DNA of 28,921 bases from an uncultured Eubacterium sp. (GCA_910584645.1 CAJUAU010000034.1:1-28921), one strand, 5' to 3'; positions 1 through 7,859 are shown, counted from the stretch's first letter. Numbers and translations: made by a program. The notes: generated by a model from the sequence alone, not told the origin.

Positions 1-1
1 A

Positions 2-64
2 ATAAAGTGCGTAAGTTTAGTTAACGGTAACTTACACACTTTATATTACACTCTCTTGTGTAAT
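2..64 (-). terminator. Long inverted repeat plus second hairpin downstream of the ABC-F gene
   Basis: Positions 2-17 pair with 29-44 in 15 of 16 positions (one C/A mismatch, 11-nt loop). A second hairpin pairs 45-51 with 58-64 (7 bp, loop of 6). Both lie just past the stop of the minus-strand ABC-F gene, so a terminator or 3' mRNA-stabilising structure is the simplest reading. The stem is A+T-rich and any U-run on the minus strand would fall outside the window, so termination is not proven. Confidence 0.4.
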
Positions 65-95
65 GGGAAAATGATTTTTCACCGTATGCCTCGTT

Positions 96-2030
96 TTATT
101 TTTCGAGAGATTCCAGTTCTTCTGCATAAGTTTCCCACTCTGTCAGAGCGGTATTCAGTTCTGCCTCCAATGCTTCCTTTTTTCTCGTAAGCTCTGTTAA
201 CTTTGCCACATCGGAGGCATACTGCGGAAGTGCAGTCTCTTTATCTATTTTTTCCATCTGTTCTTCCAGATCCTGGATCCTGTTTTCTGCGTTTTTATAA
301 TTATTTTCGATCTTACGCCGGTATGCTTCCCGTTCTTTTTGTTCCTTCCAGTTTAATTTTGCTTCGGACTCGTTTTTTTGTTTTGGGGAAGAAAGGTCCT
401 CTGAATCAAGATATAATTTTTCCACTGTTTCTTTTTTCTCCAGATAATAGGAGTAATTCCCCTGGTAAGAGAGCAGTTTATGTTCTGTGAGTTCCATGAT
501 CCGGGTTGCCGTTTTATTGATAAAATAACGGTCATGGGATACATAGAGTACCGTTCCTGTGTACTGGTTCAGGGCTTCCTCAAGAATTTCCTTGGACTCA
601 ATATCTAGATGATTGGTGGGTTCGTCCAGCAGAAGGAAGTTTGCTTTTGACAGCATCAGTTTTGCCAGAGATACCCTTCCTTTTTCTCCACCGCTGAGCA
701 GGGAGATCTTTTTGTATACATCATCTCCAGTAAACAAAAAGGCCGCCAGGACGTTACGGATCCTGGTGTTGTTCAGGTCCGGATAATCATCGTGGATCTC
801 GTCAAAAATAGTCTTATCATCGTGCAGCACATTATGTTCCTGGTCATAATATCCAATCTCCACATTGGTTCCCAGTCTGGCGCTGCCAGTATCGGCTGTT
901 TCTAGTTCGCAGAGTATTTTTAAAAGTGTGGTTTTTCCTGTACCATTTTTTCCAATGATGGCAGCCCGTTCTCCCCGGTGGATATCAAAAGAGATATGTT
1001 CAAAAAGATGTTTTTCTCCAAAAGATTTAGAAAAATCATTCACATAGAGGACGTCGTTCCCACTGGTTTTTTCCGGAGTAAGTTCAAAATGCATGGTTTT
1101 TTGATCTCCCACTGGTTTTTCCACAGGTGTCATTTTCTCCAGCATTTTTTCACGGCTTTCCGCCCGTTTTATAGACTTTTCCCGGTTAAAAGAACGAAGC
1201 TTTTCGATCACTTCCTCCTGATGTTTTACATTTCTCATATAATTTTCATATTCTTTGAGCCTGGTATGGCGCAGCTGCTCCTTCTTTTCTGCATAGGTGC
1301 TGTAATTTCCTGTAAAAGAAACCGCTTTACCATGTTCGATCTCCACAACTTTTTCTGCGATGCGGTCCAGAAAATACCGGTCATGGGACACGATCATAAC
1401 ACCGCCTTTATAGCTGGACAGATAATTTTCCAGCCACTGGATGGATGGCAGGTCTAAATGGTTGGTGGGCTCGTCCAGGATCAGCAGATCCGGTTCCAGC
1501 AACAGGAGTTTTCCCAGTGCCACTCTGGTTCTCTGTCCTCCGGAAAGCGTATTGATACACTGATCCATATCCCCGCCGCCAAAGCCAAGTCCATTGATGA
1601 TCCCCATGATCTGGCTTTTACAGGCATAGCCGTCTTTTGCCTCAAATTCTGTCTGCAGGCGGTGATATTTTTCCAGCAGGGACTCCAGTTCCCTGCCGGA
1701 GAGATGCTGCATTTGCTTTTCCATGTTTCGTATGCTGCGGTCCAGCTCCACGATCTCTGACTTTACTTCCAGAAGCTCCTCATAAATGCTGTTTTCTGAG
1801 TGGTATCCCAGCTGCTGGGGCAGGTAACCGAGGGTTTTATCCTTTGCGGTGATGATCTCTCCGGCATCGGCTGTGAGTTCCCCTGCGATAATGCGGAGAA
1901 GAGTTGTTTTCCCGGCACCATTACTCCCCACTAAGGCAACCCGCTCCATTTCATTGATGTGAAAGGTGACATCTGAAAAAAGAGGGACATCATTAAATCT
2001 TTTATCGACATGACTGCAAGCAAGTAACAT
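96..2030 (-). CDS. ABC-F family ATP-binding protein (YdiF-like)
   Basis: Cytosolic protein with two tandem ABC ATPase domains and no membrane segments, as in ABC-F proteins, which act on the ribosome. Domain 1 has Walker A GSNGAGKTT (about residues 35-43), signature LSGGQ and Walker B LLILDEPTNHLD; domain 2 has GKNGTGKTT, LSGGEKGR and FLLLDEPTNHLD. A charged inter-domain linker (roughly 235-310) and a Lys/Glu-rich C-terminal coiled coil (last ~85 residues) resemble the YdiF/Uup-type branch. I place the start at 2030 (644 aa) because the GGAGG at 2036-2040 lies 5 nt upstream of that ATG; an upstream ATG at 2042 would contain this site. Divergent from rex. Family members are translation factors or antibiotic-resistance proteins; the sequence alone does not say which, and resistance should not be assumed. 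Confidence 0.93.
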   Translation of the reverse strand: MLLACSHVDKRFNDVPLFSDVTFHINEMERVALVGSNGAGKTTLLRIIAGELTADAGEIITAKDKTLGYLPQQLGYHSENSIYEELLEVKSEIVELDRSIRNMEKQMQHLSGRELESLLEKYHRLQTEFEAKDGYACKSQIMGIINGLGFGGGDMDQCINTLSGGQRTRVALGKLLLLEPDLLILDEPTNHLDLPSIQWLENYLSSYKGGVMIVSHDRYFLDRIAEKVVEIEHGKAVSFTGNYSTYAEKKEQLRHTRLKEYENYMRNVKHQEEVIEKLRSFNREKSIKRAESREKMLEKMTPVEKPVGDQKTMHFELTPEKTSGNDVLYVNDFSKSFGEKHLFEHISFDIHRGERAAIIGKNGTGKTTLLKILCELETADTGSARLGTNVEIGYYDQEHNVLHDDKTIFDEIHDDYPDLNNTRIRNVLAAFLFTGDDVYKKISLLSGGEKGRVSLAKLMLSKANFLLLDEPTNHLDIESKEILEEALNQYTGTVLYVSHDRYFINKTATRIMELTEHKLLSYQGNYSYYLEKKETVEKLYLDSEDLSSPKQKNESEAKLNWKEQKEREAYRRKIENNYKNAENRIQDLEEQMEKIDKETALPQYASDVAKLTELTRKKEALEAELNTALTEWETYAEELESLEK

Positions 2031-2070
2031 ATTTTCCTCCATATGGTAACTCTATTTTCTACAACTACTT

Positions 2071-2076
2071 ATTGTA
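2071..2076 (-). promoter_or_regulatory. Possible -10 box for the ABC-F gene
   Basis: Read on the minus strand this is TACAAT, about 40 nt upstream of the chosen ABC-F start. No good -35 match is found 16-18 nt further upstream, so this is a weak call. Confidence 0.25.
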
Positions 2077-2123
2077 CCATAAAAAGTTGAGTTTTACATC
2101 TTTTTTTATCGGAAAAAATGTAG

Positions 2124-2138
2124 TATAATTAATATAAT
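2124..2138 (+). promoter_or_regulatory. -10 region of the rex promoter
   Basis: Two TATAAT hexamers (2124-2129 and 2133-2138) lie 29-43 nt upstream of the rex ATG. The stretch 17 nt upstream of the first is a run of T rather than a clear TTGACA, so the -35 is poor. rex has a GGAGG at 2152-2156. No clear Rex operator (TTGTTAA-N4-TTAACAA type) is seen here. Confidence 0.4.
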
Positions 2139-2166
2139 GATACCAGTACATGGAGGTTCTTGATTC

Positions 2167-2799
2167 ATGGAAAATAAGAAAATATCTTCTGCGGTAGTCA
2201 AACGTCTGCCGCGGTATTATAGATATCTGAGTGAACTCCTGGAAAATGGGATCGACCGGATTTCTTCCCAGGAACTGAGTAAAAAGATGAAAGTTACCGC
2301 CTCTCAGATCCGTCAGGATTTTAATAATTTTGGAGGATTTGGACAACAGGGATATGGTTACAATGTCAGTTTCCTCTACGAAGAGATTGGAAAGATCCTG
2401 GGGCTGGAACATAACTATAATGTGATCATTATCGGTGCGGGAAATCTGGGGCAGGCACTGGCAAACTACAGCGGATTTGTGAAAAGGGGATTCCGCGTAT
2501 CAGGTATCTTTGACATCGATCCCATGGTAGTGGGTAAGAAAATAAATGGCATACAGGTAATGCCGGTGGAGGATCTTGAAACCTTCACCAGAAAGCAGCC
2601 GGTACATATCGCAGCACTGACCCTGCCCAAAGATCAGGCTTCTAAAATAGCCGGCAGACTGGCAGATCTGGGTGTGAAGGCATTTTGGAATTTTGCCTCC
2701 ACGGATCTGAATCTTCCAGAACATGTGGTGGTGGAAAATGTTCATCTGGCAGAGAGCCTGATGAGATTATCCTACAAATTATCTGAAAAAAACGGGTGA
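2167..2799 (+). CDS. rex: Redox-sensing transcriptional repressor Rex
   Basis: Rex represses fermentation and respiration genes when NADH is low relative to NAD+, and leaves DNA when NADH binds. The 210-aa length is normal for the family. Residues about 1-80 form the winged-helix DNA-binding part (RLPRYYRYLSEL, SQIRQDFNNFGGFGQQGYGY); residues about 83 onward are a Rossmann fold with IIGAGNLGQALANY as the dinucleotide-binding glycine motif. GGAGG sits 10 nt before the ATG. It is the first gene of a closely spaced plus-strand cluster. In other Firmicutes Rex controls butyrate and alcohol pathways, which makes the por and but genes here plausible targets, but I found no convincing Rex box at either promoter. 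Confidence 0.96.
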   Translation: MENKKISSAVVKRLPRYYRYLSELLENGIDRISSQELSKKMKVTASQIRQDFNNFGGFGQQGYGYNVSFLYEEIGKILGLEHNYNVIIIGAGNLGQALANYSGFVKRGFRVSGIFDIDPMVVGKKINGIQVMPVEDLETFTRKQPVHIAALTLPKDQASKIAGRLADLGVKAFWNFASTDLNLPEHVVVENVHLAESLMRLSYKLSEKNG

Positions 2800-2823
2800 T
2801 TATTTTTTGAAATGAGGTGCAGT

Positions 2824-3414
2824 ATGAAGAAGAATGAAGCGGATAATATTCCGGTAGAAGAGCTTTTAAAAGGAAAAAAGATTCCTATTCTCGTGTTGGA
2901 CCAGAGGTGGCATAAACTTTTTCCAGGAGGGAAAAAACCAGCTGAAATACAGGCTCTGGAAAAAGAACTGAATGAGTTGTTAAAAGAGCAGGGTAAACGG
3001 GTAAATACCATCAAAGGATTAAAAACCGGAAAAAAGAAGCTGATGGATGCCATTGTATCCGGAATGAATGAGGAAAACAGCGATAAAAAGAAGGATAAAC
3101 AGCAAAAGCTTCTGCTGGAGACCAAAGAACGTATTGAAACCGAATCGGAACGGCTTCTGGATCTTCCCTATGAGATCAAAAATGCCAACGAACGTCTGCT
3201 TGTTACAGGTATCCGTTACTGCTATGATGAATGGAAGAACCGCAATGAAGAGCTGTCAGATCTCAGTGGCGAGATTGATATCATGAGAGAACAGCTCAAG
3301 GAAAAGGTGGCATACAAGGTGGAGCTGGAGGAGAGCATAGATTCTACCTATTCTCTGATGCATGCGCTCCTGGGAAGAGAAGTGATGAATCTTTTTGATA
3401 AAAATAAATTATGA
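2824..3414 (+). CDS. Coiled-coil protein of unknown function between rex and acpS
   Basis: I do not recognise this 196-aa protein. It starts MKKNEADNIPVEELLKGKK and is followed by a highly charged sequence rich in Lys, Glu and Leu; heptad-like stretches near residues 38-60, 80-110 and 135-170 suggest coiled coils. There is no signal peptide, membrane segment or catalytic motif that I can see. The start at 2824 is chosen because AGGTG (2815-2819) precedes it, whereas the in-frame ATG at 2812 has no ribosome binding site. It sits 24 nt after rex and 21 nt before acpS, so it is very probably co-transcribed with them. A cytosolic scaffold is one guess; no function is claimed. Confidence 0.85.
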   Translation: MKKNEADNIPVEELLKGKKIPILVLDQRWHKLFPGGKKPAEIQALEKELNELLKEQGKRVNTIKGLKTGKKKLMDAIVSGMNEENSDKKKDKQQKLLLETKERIETESERLLDLPYEIKNANERLLVTGIRYCYDEWKNRNEELSDLSGEIDIMREQLKEKVAYKVELEESIDSTYSLMHALLGREVMNLFDKNKL

Positions 3415-3435
3415 TCAGGAGTGGATCGCATTAAT

Positions 3436-3837
3436 ATGTTTACATGTATTGTCGGGATTGGAGTGGACTCCATCGAGATCGGCCGGGTGCGTAAAGCCTG
3501 TGAAAGAGAGCATTTTGTGAAACGGATCTTTACGGAAGCAGAGATCCGCCAGTTTGATTCCAGGAAGATCCGCGCCGCTTCGGATTTTGCGGGGAAGGAA
3601 GCGGTGTCTAAAGTGTTTGGAACCGGTTTTTCCGGCTGTCAGCCGGCAGAGATCGAGGTGCTGCGTGACGAAAAAGGAGCGCCTTATGTAAATCTGTATG
3701 GCGGCGCCAAAGAGATTGCCGGCCGGCTGGGGATCAAAGAACTCAAGATCAGTATCACAAATACGGTAGATACGGCTACTGCCTTTGTGATCGGCTGCGG
3801 CGGGTGCCAGGAGTTCAGTGAGGAGGGAGTACAGTGA
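3436..3837 (+). CDS. acpS: Holo-[acyl-carrier-protein] synthase
   Basis: AcpS transfers the 4'-phosphopantetheine arm of coenzyme A to a serine of acyl carrier protein, activating fatty-acid synthesis. The N-terminal GIGVDSIEIGRV carries the conserved metal-binding Asp, and FAGKEAVSKVFGTGF carries the conserved Glu and Lys of the family. From ATG 3436 the protein is 133 aa, close to the usual 120-130; AGGAG at 3417-3421 lies upstream. A GTG at 3421 is in frame but overlaps that Shine-Dalgarno site and would add five residues, so I prefer 3436. Its stop overlaps the GTG start of the next gene (GTGA), which indicates translational coupling. The pairing of acpS with the NAD(P)HX repair gene and alr is common in Firmicutes. 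Confidence 0.93.
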   Translation: MFTCIVGIGVDSIEIGRVRKACEREHFVKRIFTEAEIRQFDSRKIRAASDFAGKEAVSKVFGTGFSGCQPAEIEVLRDEKGAPYVNLYGGAKEIAGRLGIKELKISITNTVDTATAFVIGCGGCQEFSEEGVQ

Positions 3838-5318
3838 GATATTTATTTACCAGCAGACAGTCAAAGCTGCTGGATGATCATGCCATAGACATCATAGGGT
3901 TTCCAGGGCTTGTTTTGATGGAAAAGGCGGCAATGACCCTTGTTTCTGTTCTGATGGAACGAGAGAGCCGTGACAGCGGGATCCTGATCGTGTGCGGTTC
4001 TGGAAATAATGGCGGGGATGGCCTGGCAGCGGCGCGTATGCTGCATCAACACGGTTTTCGGACCGCGGTGGTGCTGGTAGGGGATCCGGAAAAAATGACT
4101 CCGGACGCCAGAAAACAGCTGGCGCTGGCGGCAGCCTGTGATGTGCCGCTTCAGTCAGAGGAGGCTGTAGGCTCCCCGGTTTTTTCGGTTCTTGTAGACA
4201 GTTTGTTTGGTGTGGGATTGAGCCGGGATATCAGCGGGGTATATGAAAAAGTTATAAAGGATATAAATGCTTCCGGCAAAAAAATATATGCAGTGGATAT
4301 TCCTTCCGGCATCAACGGAGATGACGGAAGGGTAATGAATGTGGCAGTAAGGGCAGATGTGACGGTGACATTTGGTGTAAATAAGCTGGGGCTGGTATTG
4401 TATCCGGGCTGCCAGTATGCTGGTGAGGTGATCATAGGAGATATCGGGTATCCCAGATCCAGTTATGAGGCAGTGGAAGATCCGGTCTTTTATTTTGAAC
4501 CGGAAGATCTGCCAGCCATTCTGCCAGAGAGGGCTCCTGACGGGCACAAGGGGAGTTTCGGTCATGTGGCGGTCATTGGCGGAAGCGGCAAAATGAGCGG
4601 AGCTGCCCTTCTCAGCGCCAAAGCTGCCTATGCTTCCGGGGCCGGACTGGTGATGGTCTGTTCTGCCAGGGCAAACCGGGATCTGATTCTGACAGGCTGC
4701 CCGGAAGCGCTGTTTGAAGCCTATGATGTGGAAGATGGGGAACCGGATTTTTTGGCGCTGGACCGGGTTCTTTCTTTTGCCGATGCCCTGGTGCTGGGTC
4801 CAGGGCTGGGGAGAGAAAAATTGGCAAAACAGATCACAGCCTATGTGTTGAAAAATTGTAATAAGCCAATCATCCTGGATGGAGATGCTCTTGTGCTGTG
4901 TTCCAGGGAAGAACTAAAGGAACATAATTCGGTTATATTGACACCTCACCCCAAAGAATTTTCTGAGCTCTCCCATCAGGAGATATCTTATATCAAAGAA
5001 CATTTAGGGGAGGCTGTCCGTGAGTTTGCAGCAGATACGGGTTGTATCCTGGTGGGAAAGGACGCCCGGACTATCGTGGGGGACGGTTCCAGGCAGTATG
5101 TAAACGTCTCTGGTAATTCAGGGATGGGCACCGGAGGAAGCGGGGATGTATTGACAGGGATCATTGCGGGATTTGCTGCTCAGGGAAAGCCGCTGTTTGA
5201 TGCGGCTGCCGCCGGGGTATATGTTCATGGACTGGCAGGAGACTACTATACGGAGACTTATAGTCCCTATTCACTGACTGCCTCTGCATTGATTGACAGT
5301 CTGAAAAATATTCTATAA
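3834..5318 (+). CDS. nnr: Bifunctional NAD(P)H-hydrate epimerase / ADP-dependent NAD(P)H-hydrate dehydratase
   Basis: A 494-aa fusion that repairs damaged, hydrated NADH and NADPH. The N-terminal YjeF_N part (about residues 1-215) equilibrates R and S epimers and contains the glycine-rich GSGNNGGDGL. The C-terminal part (about 225-494) is the ribokinase-like dehydratase that restores the cofactor using a nucleotide; it shows GHKGSFGHVAVIGGSGKMSGA near its start and the family motif NSGMGTGGSGDVLTGI near residue 425. It starts at GTG 3834, overlapping the acpS stop by 4 nt, with a GAGGAGGG site just upstream. Length and domain order match the usual bacterial fusion (also named nnrD or YjeF). 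No defect is visible. Confidence 0.95.
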   Translation: MRYLFTSRQSKLLDDHAIDIIGFPGLVLMEKAAMTLVSVLMERESRDSGILIVCGSGNNGGDGLAAARMLHQHGFRTAVVLVGDPEKMTPDARKQLALAAACDVPLQSEEAVGSPVFSVLVDSLFGVGLSRDISGVYEKVIKDINASGKKIYAVDIPSGINGDDGRVMNVAVRADVTVTFGVNKLGLVLYPGCQYAGEVIIGDIGYPRSSYEAVEDPVFYFEPEDLPAILPERAPDGHKGSFGHVAVIGGSGKMSGAALLSAKAAYASGAGLVMVCSARANRDLILTGCPEALFEAYDVEDGEPDFLALDRVLSFADALVLGPGLGREKLAKQITAYVLKNCNKPIILDGDALVLCSREELKEHNSVILTPHPKEFSELSHQEISYIKEHLGEAVREFAADTGCILVGKDARTIVGDGSRQYVNVSGNSGMGTGGSGDVLTGIIAGFAAQGKPLFDAAAAGVYVHGLAGDYYTETYSPYSLTASALIDSLKNIL

Positions 5319-5345
5319 TGTATAGAAGGTAGAAAGGTTTTTATC

Positions 5346-6488
5346 ATGGAACTTGGAAATGAGAAGAGACAATACGACAGAACTTATGCGCTGATCGATC
5401 TGGGGGCGGTCCGCCACAATATAACAGCGGAGAGAAAACGGGTTGGTGAAGGTGTAAAGATTATGGCAGTCATCAAAGCAAATGCCTATGGTCATGGAGA
5501 TATTGAAGTGGCAGAAGCGTTGGATGGCCTGGTGGATGCCTACGGGGTAGCCATTCCTGAGGAAGCCCTCAGACTACGGAAGAACGGCGTAAAAAAAATG
5601 CTTCTGATCCTCGGGTATTCTGGAAAGGACTGGTTTGAAGACATTATCCGTGAGGGGATTTCCCAGACTGTTTACAGTTATTCCATGGCAAAACAGTTGA
5701 GCGATACCGCAGTAAATATGGGAGAGACAGCAAAAATCCATATCAAGATCGATACTGGTATGAGCCGGATTGGATTTATGCCGGTCAAAGATAATATCGA
5801 TGTCATCCGGTCGATCAGTGAACTGCCGGGCCTCCAGATTGAAGGTGCATTTACCCATTTTGCCCGTGCTGACGAGGAGACTTCGGAGGCGGCGAGAGAA
5901 CCTTATGAAAAATTTATGATCTTTCTGGGAGAACTGGAAAACCGGGGAGTCCATATTCCGATCAGGCATGCGGCGAACAGCGCGTCCATCATTCAGTTTC
6001 CAGAATCCAGGCTGGATATGGTACGTTCCGGCATCACCACCTACGGATTGTATCCTTCCGAGAAAGTGTCCAGGGATATTCTTCAAATCATCCCGGCTCT
6101 TCAGTGGAAATCCCAGGTATCTTTTGTAAAACGCATTCATCCAGGAACCAGTGTTGGTTATGGGGGGACTTTTACTGCCAGCAGGGAGACCGTGGTAGCA
6201 ACGATTCCAGTGGGCTATGCCGATGGGGTAAAACGGGATCTGTCAGGAAAAGGACATGTACTGATACGGGGACAGTATGCACCGATCATAGGAAAGATCT
6301 GCATGGATCAGTTTATGGTAGATGTTACGGAGATAGATGATATCTCTGAAGGAGATACCGTGACCTTGATCGGAACGGACGGGGAACATGAAATTTCCGT
6401 GGAGGAAGTGGCAGAGCTGTCACATTCTTTCAATTATGAGTATGTGTGCGGAATCTCAGCCCGGGTTCCAAGAAAATATATAAATTAA
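5346..6488 (+). CDS. alr: Alanine racemase
   Basis: PLP-dependent racemase converting L- to D-alanine for peptidoglycan. The 380-aa length is typical. The PLP-binding lysine is in VIKANAYGHG (K44), and the second catalytic base, tyrosine, is in GTSVGYGGTF (about residue 275). The motifs IDTGMSRIGF and GKICMDQFMVDVT are standard for fold-III alanine racemases. AAAGG at about 5333-5337 is 8 nt before the ATG. It lies 27 nt after the nnr gene and upstream of a mazF-type gene, the order known from Bacillus (alr-ndoAI-ndoA) except that the antitoxin is missing here. Confidence 0.97.
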   Translation: MELGNEKRQYDRTYALIDLGAVRHNITAERKRVGEGVKIMAVIKANAYGHGDIEVAEALDGLVDAYGVAIPEEALRLRKNGVKKMLLILGYSGKDWFEDIIREGISQTVYSYSMAKQLSDTAVNMGETAKIHIKIDTGMSRIGFMPVKDNIDVIRSISELPGLQIEGAFTHFARADEETSEAAREPYEKFMIFLGELENRGVHIPIRHAANSASIIQFPESRLDMVRSGITTYGLYPSEKVSRDILQIIPALQWKSQVSFVKRIHPGTSVGYGGTFTASRETVVATIPVGYADGVKRDLSGKGHVLIRGQYAPIIGKICMDQFMVDVTEIDDISEGDTVTLIGTDGEHEISVEEVAELSHSFNYEYVCGISARVPRKYIN

Positions 6489-6518
6489 TTGAGTACGATT
6501 CGTATAAACTTCCGTATA

Positions 6519-6547
6519 TTGGTAATAATAGGCTACATAAGTAAAAT
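6519..6547 (+). promoter_or_regulatory. Candidate promoter of the mazF-like gene
   Basis: TTGGTA (6519-6524) and TAAAAT (6542-6547) are separated by exactly 17 nt and lie 26 nt upstream of the mazF ATG. This would let the toxin-like gene be transcribed apart from alr. Confidence 0.4.
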
Positions 6548-6572
6548 ATATCAATGTTAGGGAGTAATACCG

Positions 6573-6929
6573 ATGGTAGTAAAAAGAGGCGATATTTATT
6601 ATGCAGATTTAAGACCGGTTGTAGGCTCCGAACAGGGTGGTGTGCGGCCGGTCTTGATCATACAGAATGATATGGGAAACCGATATAGTCCGACGGTAAT
6701 CTGTGCTGCGATCACATCCAAGATGAATAAGGCAAAACTGCCGACACACATCGCTCTGGATTCAGAAAGCTATGGGATTGTAAAGGATTCGGTCATTCTG
6801 CTGGAACAGATCCGTACTATAGATAAATCCAGATTAAAAGAGAAGGTCTGCCATCTGGACGAAACTGTTTTGAAGACAATCAACCGGGCGTTGGAGATCA
6901 GTCTTGCACTTGATACATATGACGATTGA
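6573..6929 (+). CDS. ndoA: MazF/EndoA-type mRNA interferase
   Basis: 118-aa member of the MazF/PemK family, cytosolic ribonucleases that cut mRNA at short specific sequences and are normally held in check by an antitoxin. It is very close to Bacillus EndoA as I know it: RGDIYYADL, GSEQGGVRPVLIIQND and the C-terminal SVILLEQIRTIDKSRL. The catalytic Arg25 (GGVRPV) and Thr48 (AAITS) are present, so the enzyme looks intact. GGGAG lies 8 nt before the ATG. Only 84 nt separate it from alr, too short for the ~90-aa EndoAI antitoxin usually found there, so it is an orphan locally. A control protein elsewhere in the genome, or a housekeeping role, is possible. Confidence 0.93.
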   Translation: MVVKRGDIYYADLRPVVGSEQGGVRPVLIIQNDMGNRYSPTVICAAITSKMNKAKLPTHIALDSESYGIVKDSVILLEQIRTIDKSRLKEKVCHLDETVLKTINRALEISLALDTYDD

Positions 6930-7028
6930 TCGACAGGGGCAGGCAGTTTTTTATCAATGATGAGAAACACACTTTGCGAGTTTCCCACCTTCATGGGAGC
7001 GCATAGCTTGTGCCTTCCGCACAAACAA

Positions 7029-7054
7029 AAAACACCTCTGGGAGGAGGTGTTTT
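7029..7054 (+). terminator. Rho-independent terminator after the mazF-like gene
   Basis: AAAACACCTC (7029-7038) pairs perfectly with GAGGTGTTTT (7045-7054) around a 6-nt loop, with A-rich sequence before and T-rich sequence after. The A-tract would let it work for both strands. It closes the rex-to-mazF cluster. Confidence 0.85.
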
Positions 7055-7193
7055 CTGTGGTACCCCGAGGGTACCTAAGCGTATAATAGGGTGGGAGTAG
7101 AAAGTTTATACTTTCCGATTATTATAGTACAGTTTAAATGTGTCATTTTTGTGTCAAAATACAAATAATTACATAAAATACTGAAAAATGTTA

Positions 7194-7223
7194 TTGCATT
7201 GTAATCCCTGTTATTGTTATACT
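7194..7223 (+). promoter_or_regulatory. Promoter of the histidine phosphatase-rlmH pair
   Basis: TTGCAT (7194-7199), 18-nt spacer, TATACT (7218-7223), 33 nt before the ATG at 7257. A GGAGG follows at 7244-7248. The surrounding sequence is A+T-rich. Confidence 0.6.
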
Positions 7224-7256
7224 AGTACTATGAAATGATTATTTGGAGGCGTACAA

Positions 7257-7859
7257 ATGAAGATAGGACTGGTACGACATTTTAAAGTGGATTGTCCTCA
7301 TAAGATGATGATGACATCAGAGGAATTCAGGGATTGGTCAGAAAAATATGAGCATGCGAGGATTTTAAAAAAGAAAGTAAATATGTCTGGTATCAACTGG
7401 GATGTTTGTTACTGCAGCGACCTGGAACGCGCCGTGGAAACTGCCAAAGAGGTCTACAGTGGAAATATTTATATAGACAAGCTTCTCCGGGAGGTGGACA
7501 ATGCCCCCTTTATTCATACAGAACGGTTCCGGCTTCCGTTCCCGGTCTGGCATTTTTGCGGAAGACTTGCCTGGTTTTTTAAATCCAAGAGCCAGCCGGA
7601 GGACATCAAAGGAACCAGAAGGAGAGTCCGCCGTTTTTTTCGTCAGATTGACTGGTCGAAAGATAATGTGCTGATCGTATCCCACGGATTTCTTATTTTT
7701 AATTTTATATATGAGCTTTTCCGGCTGGGGTTCATGGGAAAAGAAGTGAGACGGGTGAAAAATGGTATTTTATACTTATATGAGATACCGGATTATAAGC
7801 GTCCCTTCCAGTATAAGAAACCATCGAAAAAATCAGCAGACCGGGGGGAGAAGAAATGA
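7257..7859 (+). CDS. Histidine phosphatase family protein
   Basis: 200-aa protein of the phosphoglycerate-mutase-like (branch 1 histidine phosphatase) superfamily. The start MKIGLVRHFKVD holds the nucleophile His8 next to Arg7, but with Phe in place of the usual Gly of RHG. Other active-site elements are present: YCSDLERAVETA (conserved Arg) and VSHGFLI (second His, residue 143). The middle part (about 85-130) is Arg/Lys-rich. The substrate cannot be deduced; relatives act on sugar phosphates, nucleotides or proteins. Its stop overlaps the rlmH start (ATGA), so the two genes are translationally coupled. GGAGG lies 8 nt upstream of the ATG. Confidence 0.85.
   Translation: MKIGLVRHFKVDCPHKMMMTSEEFRDWSEKYEHARILKKKVNMSGINWDVCYCSDLERAVETAKEVYSGNIYIDKLLREVDNAPFIHTERFRLPFPVWHFCGRLAWFFKSKSQPEDIKGTRRRVRRFFRQIDWSKDNVLIVSHGFLIFNFIYELFRLGFMGKEVRRVKNGILYLYEIPDYKRPFQYKKPSKKSADRGEKK

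Larger units (their letters stand above)
6930..7256. other. Non-coding, hairpin-rich intergenic stretch
   Basis: 327 nt with no credible gene; a 48-codon open frame from about 6959 has no ribosome binding site and runs through a terminator stem. The stretch holds a chain of hairpins: 6964-6968 with 6980-6984, an overlapping one at 6983-6987 with 6994-6998, 7010-7013 with 7019-7022, the terminator at 7029-7054, a 7-bp stem with 3-nt loop at 7059-7075, and a two-part stem at 7082-7126. The next gene's promoter is at 7194-7223. Confidence 0.6.

Noticed and set aside
16..33. Possible Rex operator in AGTTA-ACGG-TAACT
   Set aside because: The flanks do not match TTGTTAA-N4-TTAACAA and the site lies downstream of a gene within a larger hairpin, not at a promoter.
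978..1457. Plus-strand 159-codon open frame within the ABC-F gene
   Set aside because: Antisense shadow of a conserved coding region; no start-site support.
4155..4565. Minus-strand 136-codon open frame inside the NAD(P)HX repair gene
   Set aside because: It is wholly opposite a well-conserved enzyme gene and shows no family motif.
6959..7099. 48-codon open frame after mazF
   Set aside because: No ribosome binding site, and it runs through a terminator and other hairpins.
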